The position numbers and the translations under genes are program-made. A model generated the notes under the pieces. The model did not search any database. It was not told the DNA's origin and saw only the letters and a list, made by a program, of their open reading frames with translations. This document shows positions 35,628-45,989 of a stretch of 64,000 bases of DNA, one piece after another; within the stretch, counting starts at the first letter, position 1; each line of letters opens with the position of its first letter. Source of the DNA: Schizophyllum amplum. Taxonomy: Eukaryota > Basidiomycota > Agaricomycetes > Agaricales > Schizophyllaceae. The stretch is taken from assembly GCA_007026445.1 (NCBI GenBank), contig VDMD01000001.1:3596001-3660000 (forward strand). Reading direction: 5' to 3'.

Positions 35628-36530
35628 ATGACCTTGTCATCAAAGCATGGCGCACTGCCTCCCGAGCTCGAGCTAGCCATCGTCGAATTCACCGTCCGCG
35701 CCCATCCTGAGATAGCAACCACCCTCGCCTTGGTCGCACAACGCTTCCAAACCTGGTACGTCTTCATGCCCTTCTTTCTTCCCGTGACTAATCCTTGTTT
35801 TAGGGTGGAGGCCATTCTCTACGAAACCATTGTTCTCGACTATCCACCTTCCGGAACAAACCTTTTTCTGCGCACCCTGAAAGAGCGCCCCTCGACTTTC
35901 TTCGAGCGCACGGTCAAGCGGATTTACATTACGACCTCAGTGCCGGCGGAAGACGCTGCCCGCGTCCTCGCCGTTTGTACGGGCGCGAGCGACGTCACCT
36001 GCTGGACGCGCCCTACGCCTCCCATTCAGTACTCGAAGCACCTCCGGCGCCTCTCCGTCGACTCTCAGTCACTGCTAGCCTCTCCGATCACAGTATCTCC
36101 CCACATAACCCATCTCGACCTCGTCAACCCTCCGCCGCTCGCTGACCCACACCGCTGGGCATGCATTTTTGCCCAGTTCCCCAAGCTCACGCACGTCGCG
36201 CTTGGGAATCTGTACGCGCTCGGGTCCTGCGACCATCGCGCGTACATACCCCTATTCTGCGCTCTACTTGCGGGCTCCGACGCAGCGCCCCGGCTCTCTA
36301 TGCTGGTCGTTGTGTCTGACGACGCCGATTTACTGCAATTTATGCATGAGAGGGTGCAAGATCCTCGCTTGGTTGTCATGCCGTACTTCAACCATCCGTA
36401 CACGCTTGCGGACTATTGGAAAGGTGTGAACACAAGGGGCATGGACTTTTGGAACAATGCCGAGGAACTTATGACGATGCAAATGCGCAGGGCAGGTCAG
36501 TCTCATTTGGCGATGTTGATGCACTACTAG
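35628..36530 (+). CDS. F-box-like / LRR-like Agaricomycete protein
   Basis: Two exons are joined by a 47-nt intron (GTACGT donor after FQTW), keeping the frame into VEAILYETIVLD. The N-terminal LPPELELAIVEFTVRAHPEIATTLALVAQRFQTWVEAILYETI has the shape of the degenerate F-box region found in large Agaricomycete families. The rest (about 240 residues) has alternating hydrophobic segments (HLRRLSVDSQSLL, ITHLDLVNPPPL, FPKLTHVALGNL, RLSMLVVVSDDADLL) that resemble a leucine-rich-repeat-like sensor. Such proteins may link substrates to SCF ubiquitin ligases, but no strict F-box signature is visible, so that role is inferred. The ATG at 35628 follows a C/T-rich leader. The stop is at 36528-36530. 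Confidence 0.82.
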   Translation: MTLSSKHGALPPELELAIVEFTVRAHPEIATTLALVAQRFQTWYVFMPFFLPVTNPCFRVEAILYETIVLDYPPSGTNLFLRTLKERPSTFFERTVKRIYITTSVPAEDAARVLAVCTGASDVTCWTRPTPPIQYSKHLRRLSVDSQSLLASPITVSPHITHLDLVNPPPLADPHRWACIFAQFPKLTHVALGNLYALGSCDHRAYIPLFCALLAGSDAAPRLSMLVVVSDDADLLQFMHERVQDPRLVVMPYFNHPYTLADYWKGVNTRGMDFWNNAEELMTMQMRRAGQSHLAMLMHY

Positions 36531-36900
36531 CGACTGATGTTCGCACCAGCTTCGCCGTAAACGCTGTCCATGAACGTTCTGAGTTCAACGCCTCTTTCAA
36601 GCTATGACAAGAATTCCAGGCTATCCAATGTGTCCAGATTGTTGTCCATGATGATAAGTACAGTAGGTAGTAGATACAGTGCGGTGCGCGAACGACGGAG
36701 TATACTATATACAGCTAGGTTATATTTACAAGTGTATGGCTGTCTTGCCGTGCAATCTATGGTATTCTCTATGCTCTACGATATTAATTGACTGTATGTA
36801 AGCAAAGCGGGGTCCGTGAAAGTGGTTCGGGACTACTCAAGCAGGTCAGGGAAGGGGAGTTGGACGAGGGGTTTGTGGAAGCACTCCAGCCTAGCCATGT
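36531..36900. other. Convergent intergenic region
   Basis: These 370 bp hold 3' flanks of converging genes. An AT-rich tract with TATAC/TATA stretches (36690-36790) is compatible with polyadenylation signals. No gene is seen. Confidence 0.55.
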
Positions 36901-39843
36901 TCATACAAGGTGAAGGTCCTTTGTCGAACTGGATGTACCCTTCTCGTCCAGGGACACGGTGTCGAACTTGGCCTTGTCGCTGTTTGCGTCGTCGGGCGAG
37001 AAGGTAGCAGACGTCCGCGCACTTGGCGCGTTCGAGCCATCGTCGTATTCCGGGACAGCGAGCGAGACAACGGGCGCGCCCATCTTGTCTTCGCCGTCAA
37101 AAAGCCTGTCGCAAGTCATGAGCTTTGTCCAGACACATGCAAAAAACGGACGAACGCTGCAGTCTCCTCGAGGGTGAGCTAGAGGTGTCAGACATATTGT
37201 GAGCGCGATGCGGTTATGATTAATAAAGCATGAGATACGCACGCCTTTGGTTTCCAGGAGGAAGAAGTACATGAAGAACGACTCGAAGATCAACCAGACG
37301 ACATAGAAGATCTGGATGGGACTCGTGTCAGTAGGCTTCATTGATGCGGCATCCTGAGACTCACGTAGTACTTCCATCCCATGCTTTACAGACAATCAGT
37401 ACCTCAGCAGGATTGCTCTCGAACACACTCACCCTTCAAGCGCAATCGGGTTGACGTATCTGGACGTCGAGGTCAGAAGGTGGCCTAGACCTGACGGAGG
37501 AGACTCACTGGTTGAAGATGCTCGATATCGAGGTGGACAGGGCGAAGACAGTAAAGCCCTTCGCTCGGAGATGGAAGGGAAGGATCTCGACGGTGTAGCT
37601 AACGACAATTCATGAATTTGATACGCCGTCGACATTGATAGACGAACTCACGATACTACTAAAGGGGTGAAGGCAATCTTGCGAGCTGGTCAGCGGCAAT
37701 ATTCCTGCATAAGAGCAACACGATCGTACATCATCTGTGGAAGGTGGTCAGCAAAGATATAACGACTATTGTGAATAATAAGACTCACAGAATGTGGAGT
37801 AAAGGACTGTTGGTGGAACAACGGTCAGTCAATAGACATAGACACAATTGCAGATGACTGACAGATCATCGCGACAACAGCATGTCCAGCAGCAACACTG
37901 CCCGTCTCGGAGTATATGCCAAAGCAGACCGTCTGACCAGTCCAGAATATAGTCATTCCTGTTCGCAAAGCCCGTCAATCTTCGCACTCTGAGGGACAGG
38001 GGGATTACAGCGTACCAATCGTCGAGGCGAGGAACAACGGCCGGCGCCCGACCTTGTCGCAGAGCAGTCCCGCGGTGACGGCGAAGAAGAAGTTCCAGAT
38101 GTTGAGGAAGCCGTTCTTGGGAAAGTAAGATAACGACCCAGAGTGCTTCGAGCCACTCACAATCATGAGCTGCATCGTGGGGTCCGTGACTGGTGAGATA
38201 ATCAGTACATAGGGCAGTGCTAGTTGGTGATATGCACGCACTGCCGATGGCGTTGAACACCTTGTTGAGGTCTACAAACCGTTCAGCTTGCTGCGCTTTG
38301 GCGAGAGCATATGAAGACATCCGTACAGTACGATCTAGATGATGAATTAGACTACGACGTGGCTCGTGTTAAGGGAAGAGAACGTACATCAAGCCGTTCC
38401 CGGACCACTGAGAAAAGAAGCCAAGAGCGACGATGATACGCATACGCCTGCGGTTGCCAGGTGTTGCGAGCAAGGTTGACCAGCCGGTGTTCTTGGAGAT
38501 CTCTGCATCGCGGACGATGGCGGTCTTGATCTCGTCATACTCGTACTGGACGAGCGGTGCTTGCCTGCATGACGTTAACTCCCTTCTGTCGGTGAATTCA
38601 CAAAGCGGGAACGCACTTGTCGCCGCTAGCGTGGTAGTATGCGAGAACGTGCATTGCTTGCTCGTCGCTGGATGAAAGTCAGAACATCTCGATGGCAAAG
38701 ACTCGTCATGGATGACAGCTACATACCGGCCCTTCGACATCAACCACCGCGGGCTTTCGGGCACGAACCAGATAAGGAGGATCTGGAGTACCGAGGGGAG
38801 CCCCTGCAGCGCAGAAGGAATGCGCCACGACCAGCTGTTCGGAATATGGAACGTGCCAAACGTCGTCCATGCCGCGATGATACTGCCGAGGAACCTGCGT
38901 GACGCGGAAGGCGGTGAGCAAAAATACAAGGCCTCCAACGAAGTACGCACCAGAGCGAGTTATACAGCGACGTGGCCTGCGCACGCTGCGTAGGGAATGC
39001 GATCTCGGTGATGAGCAGGGGCGCCGCCGCCGCGGCGAATGTGCTGCCGAAGCCAATGAGGCAGCTGGTTCGGTACAAGGTCAGTGTACGGTGAGGGGAG
39101 GATGCATAAATTTGTATACACACCGTGCGCCGATAAACATGGCTAGCGAGGAGGATGCGGTCTGCAGCGCGGTGGCGATGATCATGAGGATTACGCCAAC
39201 GATGATACCGGTGCGCCTTCCGAGGCCGTCCGTGACGTACGGGGAGAATGGGTACGCGCACAAGCCGCCGATACCCTGATAATCTGAGAAGTGCTATCAA
39301 AAGGGAGATGGTATGAGGCATACCTGGATGGCGTTGAGGAGTCCGAGCTGCCGGGGAAGTGGTTCAGGACATGTAAGTGCTTTGGCCGATTCTGCGCACG
39401 CACCTCGTTGCCCGCAGGGTAGCCGAAGTCCGCGTTCCACTGCTCGAGGGATTGCAGCCCGTCTGTGATGGGGAAGTGAATGAAGAGTGTTCGGAGGGAC
39501 CGACATGGGACTAAGGCGTACTCATCATGCTACCTAAAATGCACTGTCAGACGCTTCAAGCAGGCGTTCGGGGGATAGTTAACGGACCATCGTATCCATT
39601 GGTCGCGGAGGTGACCAGACTATAGTGATGTTAACACCGGGGGCGAAGCTATATGCGAAGCGGCATACAGGAGAGCGATACAAGCATTCAGAAGGATTAA
39701 TCCTATGCATTGTAGTGCGGTCAGTGAACGCTTTCCAACCCCGAGACAAGCCACGCACTAGTGTTCTTGTACCATGGCTGGGATGAGTCTATAAGGTGTG
39801 AGAAGTCGGCGCCGCTCGTGGCGACCGCTGGTCCTGCGCCCAT
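36901..39843 (-). CDS. MFS sugar transporter (lactose permease / hexose transporter type)
   Basis: This is a plasma-membrane sugar:proton symporter of the major facilitator superfamily, broken by many short introns. From the ATG at 39843 a soluble start (MGAGPAVATSG...) precedes helix 1 (LILLNACIALL) and the TSATNGYDGSMMNGLQ loop seen in fungal sugar transporters. Later motifs are RRTGIIVGVILMIIATALQTAS, GSIIAAWTTFGTFHIPNSWSWRIPSALQ, FVPESPRWLMSKGR (the PESPR signature), GLLCDKVGRRPLFLAS (the GRR signature) and FFLLETKGLTLEETAALFDGED (the PETKG-type signature). A charged C-terminal tail ends DLHLV at 36901. The total is about 530 residues. Substrate cannot be fixed from sequence. Exact borders of the small middle exons (37400-38350) were not all resolved. 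Confidence 0.88.
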
Positions 39844-40558
39844 TGAAGCGAGAGTCTACAGAATTGAAGGAATGACAGGAGTTAGATGTTGCTCGTAGTG
39901 AGTGGGTGCCGAGACTGAGTTGCAGGAAAATGGGAAAGAGATGGAGGAGAGAGGAAAGAGAGTGAGTAAGTATATGATGGGCTTCGTTGCGACTCGCGAG
40001 CACCCTCATCTGCGTCACAGCCTGCCGGCCGACGATCAAGCATCTCGGAGTTGAAGAAGCTGTTCCATGTTCAGATTTCTCGAGGCGGACATAGCGGGCA
40101 TTGATCCGGCCTAGTAATTGTACGTCCGTGTTCCGTTGCTTTATGGCAGTCTATGTGGCCTGTTCATCGACCGTTTTATTTCATACTTCGCAGGTAGATG
40201 CAGCCCCCCTTCATCCTGTTCAAGCTTGGTTATCCGGAATACATCAACTCCGACGAAGTCCCCAGCGAGTCCCTAAGGCTAGGAGTGATGAAGGGTTCAT
40301 TTGGAGCCATCAGAGGCTAAACTCCCGGAGAAACTGCCCCAAGGCGCGGTGAGGGATTCACCGATAGGGCTGACCAGAGGCTGAAGCCGACCGATACTTC
40401 ATCCTTGCAGCAGATATAGAGCATGACCCAGGGTGCTTCGTAAAAGCTTGCATTCGGAAGGCGCTGCTCAATGAACATTTTGACGATGATCGATGAAGAG
40501 GAAGACAAGAATGCATCATGAATTTCATCGACACCAGGTGACATGTGGGAGACCAAAT
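39844..40558. other. Intergenic, transporter promoter and possible gene fragment
   Basis: These 715 bp run from the transporter start to the transposon. A minus-strand frame at 40317-40556 (MSPGVDEIHDAFLSSSSSIIVKMFIEQRL...) is protein-like but unnamed and lies directly against the transposon end. It may be a gene fragment. Confidence 0.4.
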
Positions 40559-40566
40559 ATTTGGTC
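40551..40566. repeat. Perfect 16-bp palindrome at the transposon edge
   Basis: GACCAAATATTTGGTC is self-complementary and overlaps the left transposon end, as if the terminal ATTTGGTC were mirrored by flanking DNA. Confidence 0.85.
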
Positions 40567-42090
40567 CATACTTTGTCGGAAAAATCGGAAAAGCCTAATT
40601 AGACGTACGACCCCCTAATGGCCTAATTATGTCAGGCGCGCCGCCCAATTAGGCAGGTATTATGTCGGCTTAGGTCTGTTTAGCCGCTCTTAGGCTCAAT
40701 TGTGCCCTATCCACTGCCCGACCGCCCCAAGCTCCAGGGTGCTCGTGGACGCTCGCTCGCGTGGGGTACCAAGGAAAGTCGGTGTGCTCTGCCATATGCC
40801 GACGTTGCCCTTGCTCCACGTATGTAGTAGCGCGGAGCAGAGCCTATAGCATTAGCTGGCAAGGCCCTTGGCTATGCCTGCCCGTTTCCGGCTCACGCTA
40901 TCGAGTGAGATGATGTGGATACTAGATAGATTATATAGAGTCATTATTGGTACGCAATAACATGTCCGAATCAGTAGTAGCATCGACCAGGTAACAGGTT
41001 CACGTTGTGGCTGGCCGAATGCAGGTGCAAGCAGCACACCTGGCATAATGCTCGCAGGACTCCTATCGGAGGGACAAGTAGTTCATAGTGTATATCCTTG
41101 ACATTGGTCGCAAAATATTATACAACGCATTGCGCTGACAAGCTGTCTCGAGAAAGGAGTGGACGAGCGGGCGTGTGCATACACGACGTGTCGCAGAGCG
41201 ATCGCGCTTGCGCAAGCGCGCGCGTGCCGACGTCCTACATGACCGCCAAAAAACCCCTGAGCGATTACTCGTTCGAATCGTCGCCCGTGCTGGCTTACGC
41301 GACGGCGGCGCAATACTGCCAGCCTGGCCGCGTCACCCCTGTCGTCGCTCAAAGAAGGCGTGGGAAATATCGGCAAAAGCCGAGCGCTTTTGTAAGCAGC
41401 AGCGCCAACGACCCACGCCTGACCAGCGACCACCATGCACCCCAGCAACCCATACTCCTAGTTGCCTCGCTGTTGTCAGTCAGATCCATTGTCTCGTTGA
41501 TTATGGTGCCCCAGTCAACATCTGGGGTGCTAGAAATCATCAGGAGCGCTGGATGCCCCGCCAGATGCGCGATGACGTTCAGGCTGTAAGTCGTCCGCGC
41601 GGTATGTTGGATTTCTTCTAACAAACCCCACAGCGGGTCTGCAGTTTTCTATGTGCGTGAGGTGCGTGCGCCTTCTCTAACTGTCAGCCCATGTCTGACC
41701 AGTCGTTGCAGATGATCTCGGCGAGGCTTCTGTGTATCACAGCTTCGTTGCTATGTCCCACCCCCTTGTATATTATCATACCCTGCAAATACATCTCATT
41801 GTCTACATCGAGTTGGTGGTGATGTAGGGGTGGTCGCGGGGTACCGGGAGCGGTACCGCGCGATCGCCCCTGCTATTTTTTTTGTTATGCCCTGGCTGGC
41901 AGCCTAATTAGTCCTAATATTGGTGATTATGTGCGATTAGGCCTACTTAGCATAATCGGCCTAATAAGCGTGGATTGGAGATAGGCTTGCGTTAATTACC
42001 CCCCCCGGAGGCCTAATCGCCTAATATGGCCTAGCAAGGGGTAACTTGCGACTTCAGATTTTTCCGACATTCCCATCTCTCCGACCAAAT
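40559..42090. mobile_element. Non-autonomous DNA transposon with imperfect TIRs and GCCTAAT subterminal repeats
   Basis: The left end starts ATTTGGTC at 40559 and contains TTTGTCGGAAAAATCGGAA. The right end, read in reverse complement from 42090, starts ATTTGGTC and contains AATGTCGGAAAAATCTGAA. That gives imperfect terminal inverted repeats of about 35-40 bp. Next to both ends are dense copies of GCCTAAT/GCCTAATTAG and its reverse ATTAGGC: about five in 40590-40700 and six or more in 41900-42040. This is the arrangement expected of transposase-binding subterminal repeats. The interior (about 1.1 kb) has no transposase. It carries an open frame (41349-41624, minus) of unknown origin and a near-palindrome around 41835-41860. 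No clear target duplication is seen. The family is not assignable; this is inferred from structure only. Confidence 0.7.
41349..41624 (-). other. Open frame inside the transposon, possibly captured
   Basis: A 91-codon frame (MLEEIQHTARTTYSLNVIAHLAGHP...) is open on the minus strand within the element. Its composition is protein-like (ISSTPDVDWGTIINETMDL) but it has no ATG context, family or splice evidence beyond this. It could be a fragment of host gene captured by the element or a chance frame. Confidence 0.25.
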
Positions 42091-42329
42091 CTTCCGTCGA
42101 GCGTTCCGAATCCCAAGCTGAAAGACTCAAACAAATGCGATGCGGTTGACCTGGGCTTATGATGAAAGCAAAATAACGAGTTGGATTGCAAATAGCTCGT
42201 TCAGACAGTGAATAACTACTACTGAACTACAAGTCCCGACTTCCATTTGCGCGCGCCCTCCGCAACGTCAAGAGACGCGGGATAGAGCGCAGCCCAAAGA
42301 GAAGAGGGAGAGGAGGAAGATTCCCCCGA
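42091..42329. other. Short spacer between transposon and U2 gene
   Basis: These 239 bp separate the transposon's right end from the U2 3' end. Nothing is recognised. The U2 transcript terminates into this spacer. Confidence 0.5.
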
Positions 42330-42513
42330 CGACACAAGCCTGTACTGCAATGGCAAGGTCATCGCGCCCCCGGGTTGCAAGCAGAGCCCAGGGAGCAGGG
42401 GCGACAAAAATTGGATAACCATAACACGAAGCAGTGCTTCGGTAAAAGTGGTTAAACTTTTAAGAACAGATACTACACTTGATCTAAGCCAAAAGGCCAG
42501 AGTGGTAAGGAAT
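42330..42513 (-). ncRNA. U2: U2 spliceosomal snRNA
   Basis: On the minus strand the sequence has the near-invariant U2 5' domain GGCCTTTTGGCTTAGATCAAG followed by TGTAGTATCTGTTCTT. The GTAGTA at 42476-42471 pairs with intron branch sites. Stem IIa (TAAAAGT...ACTTTTA) and stem IIb (CGAAGCACTGCTTCG) follow, then an Sm-protein site (AATTTTTG). A GC-rich stem III (CGCCCC...GGGGGCG) comes next, and finally a stem IV loop containing ATTGCAGTAC, the U2B'' binding loop. Every expected element is present in order and no intron interrupts it. The 5' end is placed at 42513 by comparison with other U2s (plausible range 42508-42513) and the 3' end at about 42330. U2 works with the many short introns of this genome to define branch sites. 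Confidence 0.95.
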
Positions 42514-42533
42514 CGGGGTGTCGGGAGAGGGAA

Positions 42534-42539
42534 TATATA
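42534..42539 (-). promoter_or_regulatory. TATA box of the U2 snRNA gene
   Basis: TATATA on the minus strand lies about 21-31 bp upstream of the predicted U2 5' end, the right place for a TATA element. Confidence 0.7.
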
Positions 42540-42552
42540 GCGAGAAGGAGAC

Positions 42553-42579
42553 GCACGGACCAGGACGTGCACGGACCAG
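42553..42579 (-). promoter_or_regulatory. Direct repeat GCACGGACCAG upstream of U2 (possible proximal element)
   Basis: The 11-bp GCACGGACCAG occurs at 42553-42563 and 42569-42579 on the plus strand, 16 bp apart start to start and 14-40 bp upstream of the TATA box. Its position fits a snRNA proximal sequence element, but no consensus is known to me for this lineage. Confidence 0.4.
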
Positions 42580-42941
42580 CGACGCAACATTGTACCCAAA
42601 TATGGTAAGTCGTTTATGGCCAAGTCCCCTCAATCCTGCGTTTTGTCGAACGAAGAGGCAAGGATAAAGGCGGCAGACGTCTCGTATAATAGTACGACTA
42701 TGGTGGACAAAAGACTCACATCATCGTTTGTCTGCATCCGCTGGCCACAATTCACCCTTGCGACAGTCACAAGCCTGCACTTCCGTTCGCATATAGCATA
42801 GATTGGTCCATAATAGATACGTATTTACATAGATCGTCTCCCATTCGATAGATTCGAAAGCCCAGCACGCTCGCGCCGTCTCCTACAACCAGGTCAGCCC
42901 ACGCCACATACTCCCAAGCCTCCCAACTCACACCAGCCGCA
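42580..42941. other. Intergenic between U2 promoter and Arg-rich gene
   Basis: These 362 bp hold the distal U2 promoter and the 3' flank of the next minus-strand gene. Nothing further is recognised. Confidence 0.5.
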
Positions 42942-45573
42942 TCAACGGGGCGCATACCGCCTGTCGTCCCTCGGATCTGCGCGGTAGCTCGCGCTCGCAT
43001 AACTCGTCGCTGGCCGCGACGGCGACCGCACCCTATACGCCGCCCTCTCATAATCATACCCGGTCTCCACCCCCGCCCCCGGCGCATCGTAATACCCCCT
43101 CGACGGCGGCGGCGGCGGCGCATACTCCGCCCGCCGCCCCAAATACTCGCTCAGCAGCACGTCCTCCCGCCTGCGCTTCTCCGGCGGCTCGCCCACGCGC
43201 CGCCCGAGCGGGCTCGGGCTCCGCGGCCGCACGCGCCCAGTGTACGGCGGGGGCGACCCGCGCACGGACGGCGGTGCGTCGAACCGGCGGTCGATGTATC
43301 GGTCGTCTACCGAGGGTGGCACGCCGTAATTGTCGCTGAGGCGCGCGCTGAGCGGCCGCGGGGCGGTGTCAAAGACGCTGCGCGGGGGCGAGCGGTCGCG
43401 CTCGTCCCAGGTGGCGCGCGACGGGGGGAGCAGGTCGCGGTCGAAGCGCTCGCTCAGCGTCAGGCGGCGCTTGTACAGGTCGTCGTCCAGGCCGTGGGCG
43501 CGCTCCCGGTCGTAGGCATAGTACTCTCGAGACGCGGTGGAGTATCGGCGATCTTCGTCGTAAGACGCATCGCTGACGACCCTCGCGCGGGCCGCAGGCG
43601 GTGAAGGAGGCGGATAATGGCTCCGGCGAGTGCGCTCCTGATCAAGGGCAATTTGAGCGGGAGTGGGAGGCGAGAATGCTCGGTCGTAGGCCGTGCGTGC
43701 CAGAGGACGGTCGACATCGATAGGGTCACGCCGGCGGTCGTAGCGTTCGTCATCGCCGGGCCGATAGGTACTGGGCTTCAACTCCGTCGGACGCGCTTCA
43801 CGGGCGCGGATAGGCGAAGAGCCACGAGTAGGTCTGGCATCATCCCGGGGAGGAAGGACAGAAGCAGCACGAGGCGGATAGACAGCCCGGGCAGGAGGAC
43901 TAGAAGGTCGATAACTGCGGTCACGGTCAGCGACAGAAGCCACAGGTCGGCCGCGGTCTTCAGCCGTCGAAACCGGAGGGCGGGAGGATGGAGGATCTGG
44001 TCCAGAAAGTCGGGCTTCCAAGGAAGGCTTGGCCGCAGGAACGGGTGACTCAAGACGCTCTTGCAAAGTCCGACCGGAGGCAGAAGGAGGGGGGCCGATG
44101 CGGTCCTCCAGACGTCGAGGGGGATCAGCAGGACGGACCATACCCACTACATCGCTAGGACGAGATGTCACAGTAGCCGGGCGAGAATCTTCGATATTAG
44201 ACATGCTTATGCTTTCCAAAAGAGAGCCCTTGGAGTCGGCCGGAGCGATACGGGATGCAAGAGGTCGAGGGGTGGCGGCAGCAGGTGCCCGGTCGTAAGC
44301 GGCCGGTCTGGTGTCCCGAGGAGGCAAGCGATGATCGTCGGTGCGTGAATAGATGCTGTCGCGGGGTCGGTCGTAATTTCCGGGTTCATAATGGCGGTCG
44401 CCAGGAGCAGCCCGTCGTGCATCAGACATACGACGCTCGCGGACATCGCCTCGACGGTCCCTGTCACGTTCGTAGTCTCTGTCCCTCTCCCGAGGGCGAT
44501 CATCACGAGCAAGTCTCGCAGCAGTGTCAAGCTTAGCGGCCCCATTTCTAGGATCCTTGTCAGCTTGGACCCCATTGGCAGCGCGGGAAGGTGGAGGAAG
44601 AGCTTTAGGGTCGATAGGTTCAGTCTTGACTGGGACAGTATTGGCATCAAGAGCCTTCGATGGTGTAGCTTGCGGCGCGGGCTTCTTGACTTCGGGTGCA
44701 GTGGGTCCAGGAGCGTGAACACCGTTCGCGGTGGGGGTGGGTGCACCATTAGCGTTCTTCGGCACCCCATTCGCAAGCGGGGCCTGGACGAACACGTCAG
44801 CGCTGGCTCAGGATGAAGATCGTAAATACGCACCGCAGTCGCAGATGATAATTTCCGCTGTTGCTGCTTGTTTTGCAGCCGAGGGGGCGGCCGGGTCGTG
44901 TCGTCAGCAGGATCCTGGTGAGTCCCATTCGCCGTTGCGGTCATAGTCGGCGTCGGCGGTTGAGTCGAGCTTGCCGGTAGAGAGACCCCAGTCACAGAAG
45001 CCTGGACTTGCATACTCAGATCATCCGGCAGCTTGCCCATGTACAAATCGACGAGAGCGGCGGGTTGCGGAACAGGGCGATAGTGCTCGTGCTGGCCGCT
45101 GAGGATGGCGTCCTTGACCTGCTTCAGAAGCTCATAGTCGCCCTTGCCGGGAACGCGAGAGTGCGGCAGTTGCTGTTGCTGCTGCTGCTGCTGTTGTTGC
45201 TGCTGCATCTGCGGGAATGGATACTGTTGAACAGCGTGCGAAGTCGGGAAAAACGGCGTCTGCAGCGCAAAAAAGGGCTGCTGTTGCATGTGCGGGTCGA
45301 AGGGAAAGCCCTGGAAGGCGTGTGGGAGTAGCGAGAAGGGAGAGGGGTAGGGAATAGCAGGCTGGAAGGCGATGTTGTGGATAGGCTGGTTGCCGGCGAT
45401 GTCGTCCTCGGTCGCCGTCGTCGGGGCAAAGGGAGACTCTGGGTCTTCTGCTAGAAGTGTCACTGTCCTGTCGCGCTGAGGCGGGTGGGCTGGGGATAGA
45501 AGGAACCAAGAAAATAAGCAGCTGACGCCGCGATATGGCAGGAGGCAAGGGGCGCCGCACCTTTATTTCTCAT
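42942..45573 (-). CDS. Arg/Ser/Pro/Asp-rich disordered protein with poly-Gln, RNA-metabolism-like composition
   Basis: I cannot name a family. A short first exon (MRNKA, ATG at 45573) splices to PPQRDRTVTLLAEDPESPFAP. The N-terminal part has a Gln-rich region with twelve consecutive Gln (45170-45205). It also has a short ordered motif (GDYELLKQVKDAILSGQHEHYRPVPQPAALVDLYMGKLP) that is the best candidate conserved element. A GTGCGT intron after KLSSATA joins to a very long exon. That exon is dominated by Arg-Asp, Arg-Glu and Pro-Pro-Arg repeats (RERDRDYERDRDRRGDVRERR, SRPATVTSRPSD, SPPRSVFD, RRYAPR at the end). RD/RE/RS dipeptide tracts are common in splicing and mRNA-processing factors, so a nuclear RNA role is inferred, not shown. 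No RRM or zinc finger is seen. Confidence 0.75.
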
Positions 45574-45989
45574 TTTGTGTTTGTTTCGATCACAGCCTCT
45601 TCCCTCCCAGATTCTTGGCGTTCGCGTCCGACTTGCGCTTGCTCCTTGCTTTCGCAGTCTTTTTGGGAGAGGCGGGGACCACAGATGGACTTCAACGTAG
45701 AAGGGAGAAAGTAAACCGAGTCACGCGCAAGTGATGACGATTTTTCAACTCGAAGATGAACAAGCCAGCGCCGGGCCATGTCCCCTTTGCGCATACGCCC
45801 GGAGGACCCGTCGAAAGAGTACGCGAAGGACGCGGTGTCCTCGGTTTACACAGACCAATGTCCATTATAATTATGCATCTATCGGTATATGCGTAGTAAC
45901 ACTGTCTTCATCCTGCTTCATATAGTACAACTAGGGTTTATAAGTCATCGCGCGAACAGCGCTTCCAGTTCATGAGGGTAGCAGGTTGC
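45574..45989. other. Intergenic, 416 bp
   Basis: This region holds the promoter of the Arg-rich gene and the 3' flank of the Ariadne gene. Nothing is recognised. Confidence 0.55.

Noticed and set aside
40590..42040. GCCTAAT repeats as telomere-like (CCCTAA) sequence
   Set aside because: The motif is GCCTAAT in both orientations, spaced irregularly and tied to TIRs, not a tandem telomeric array.
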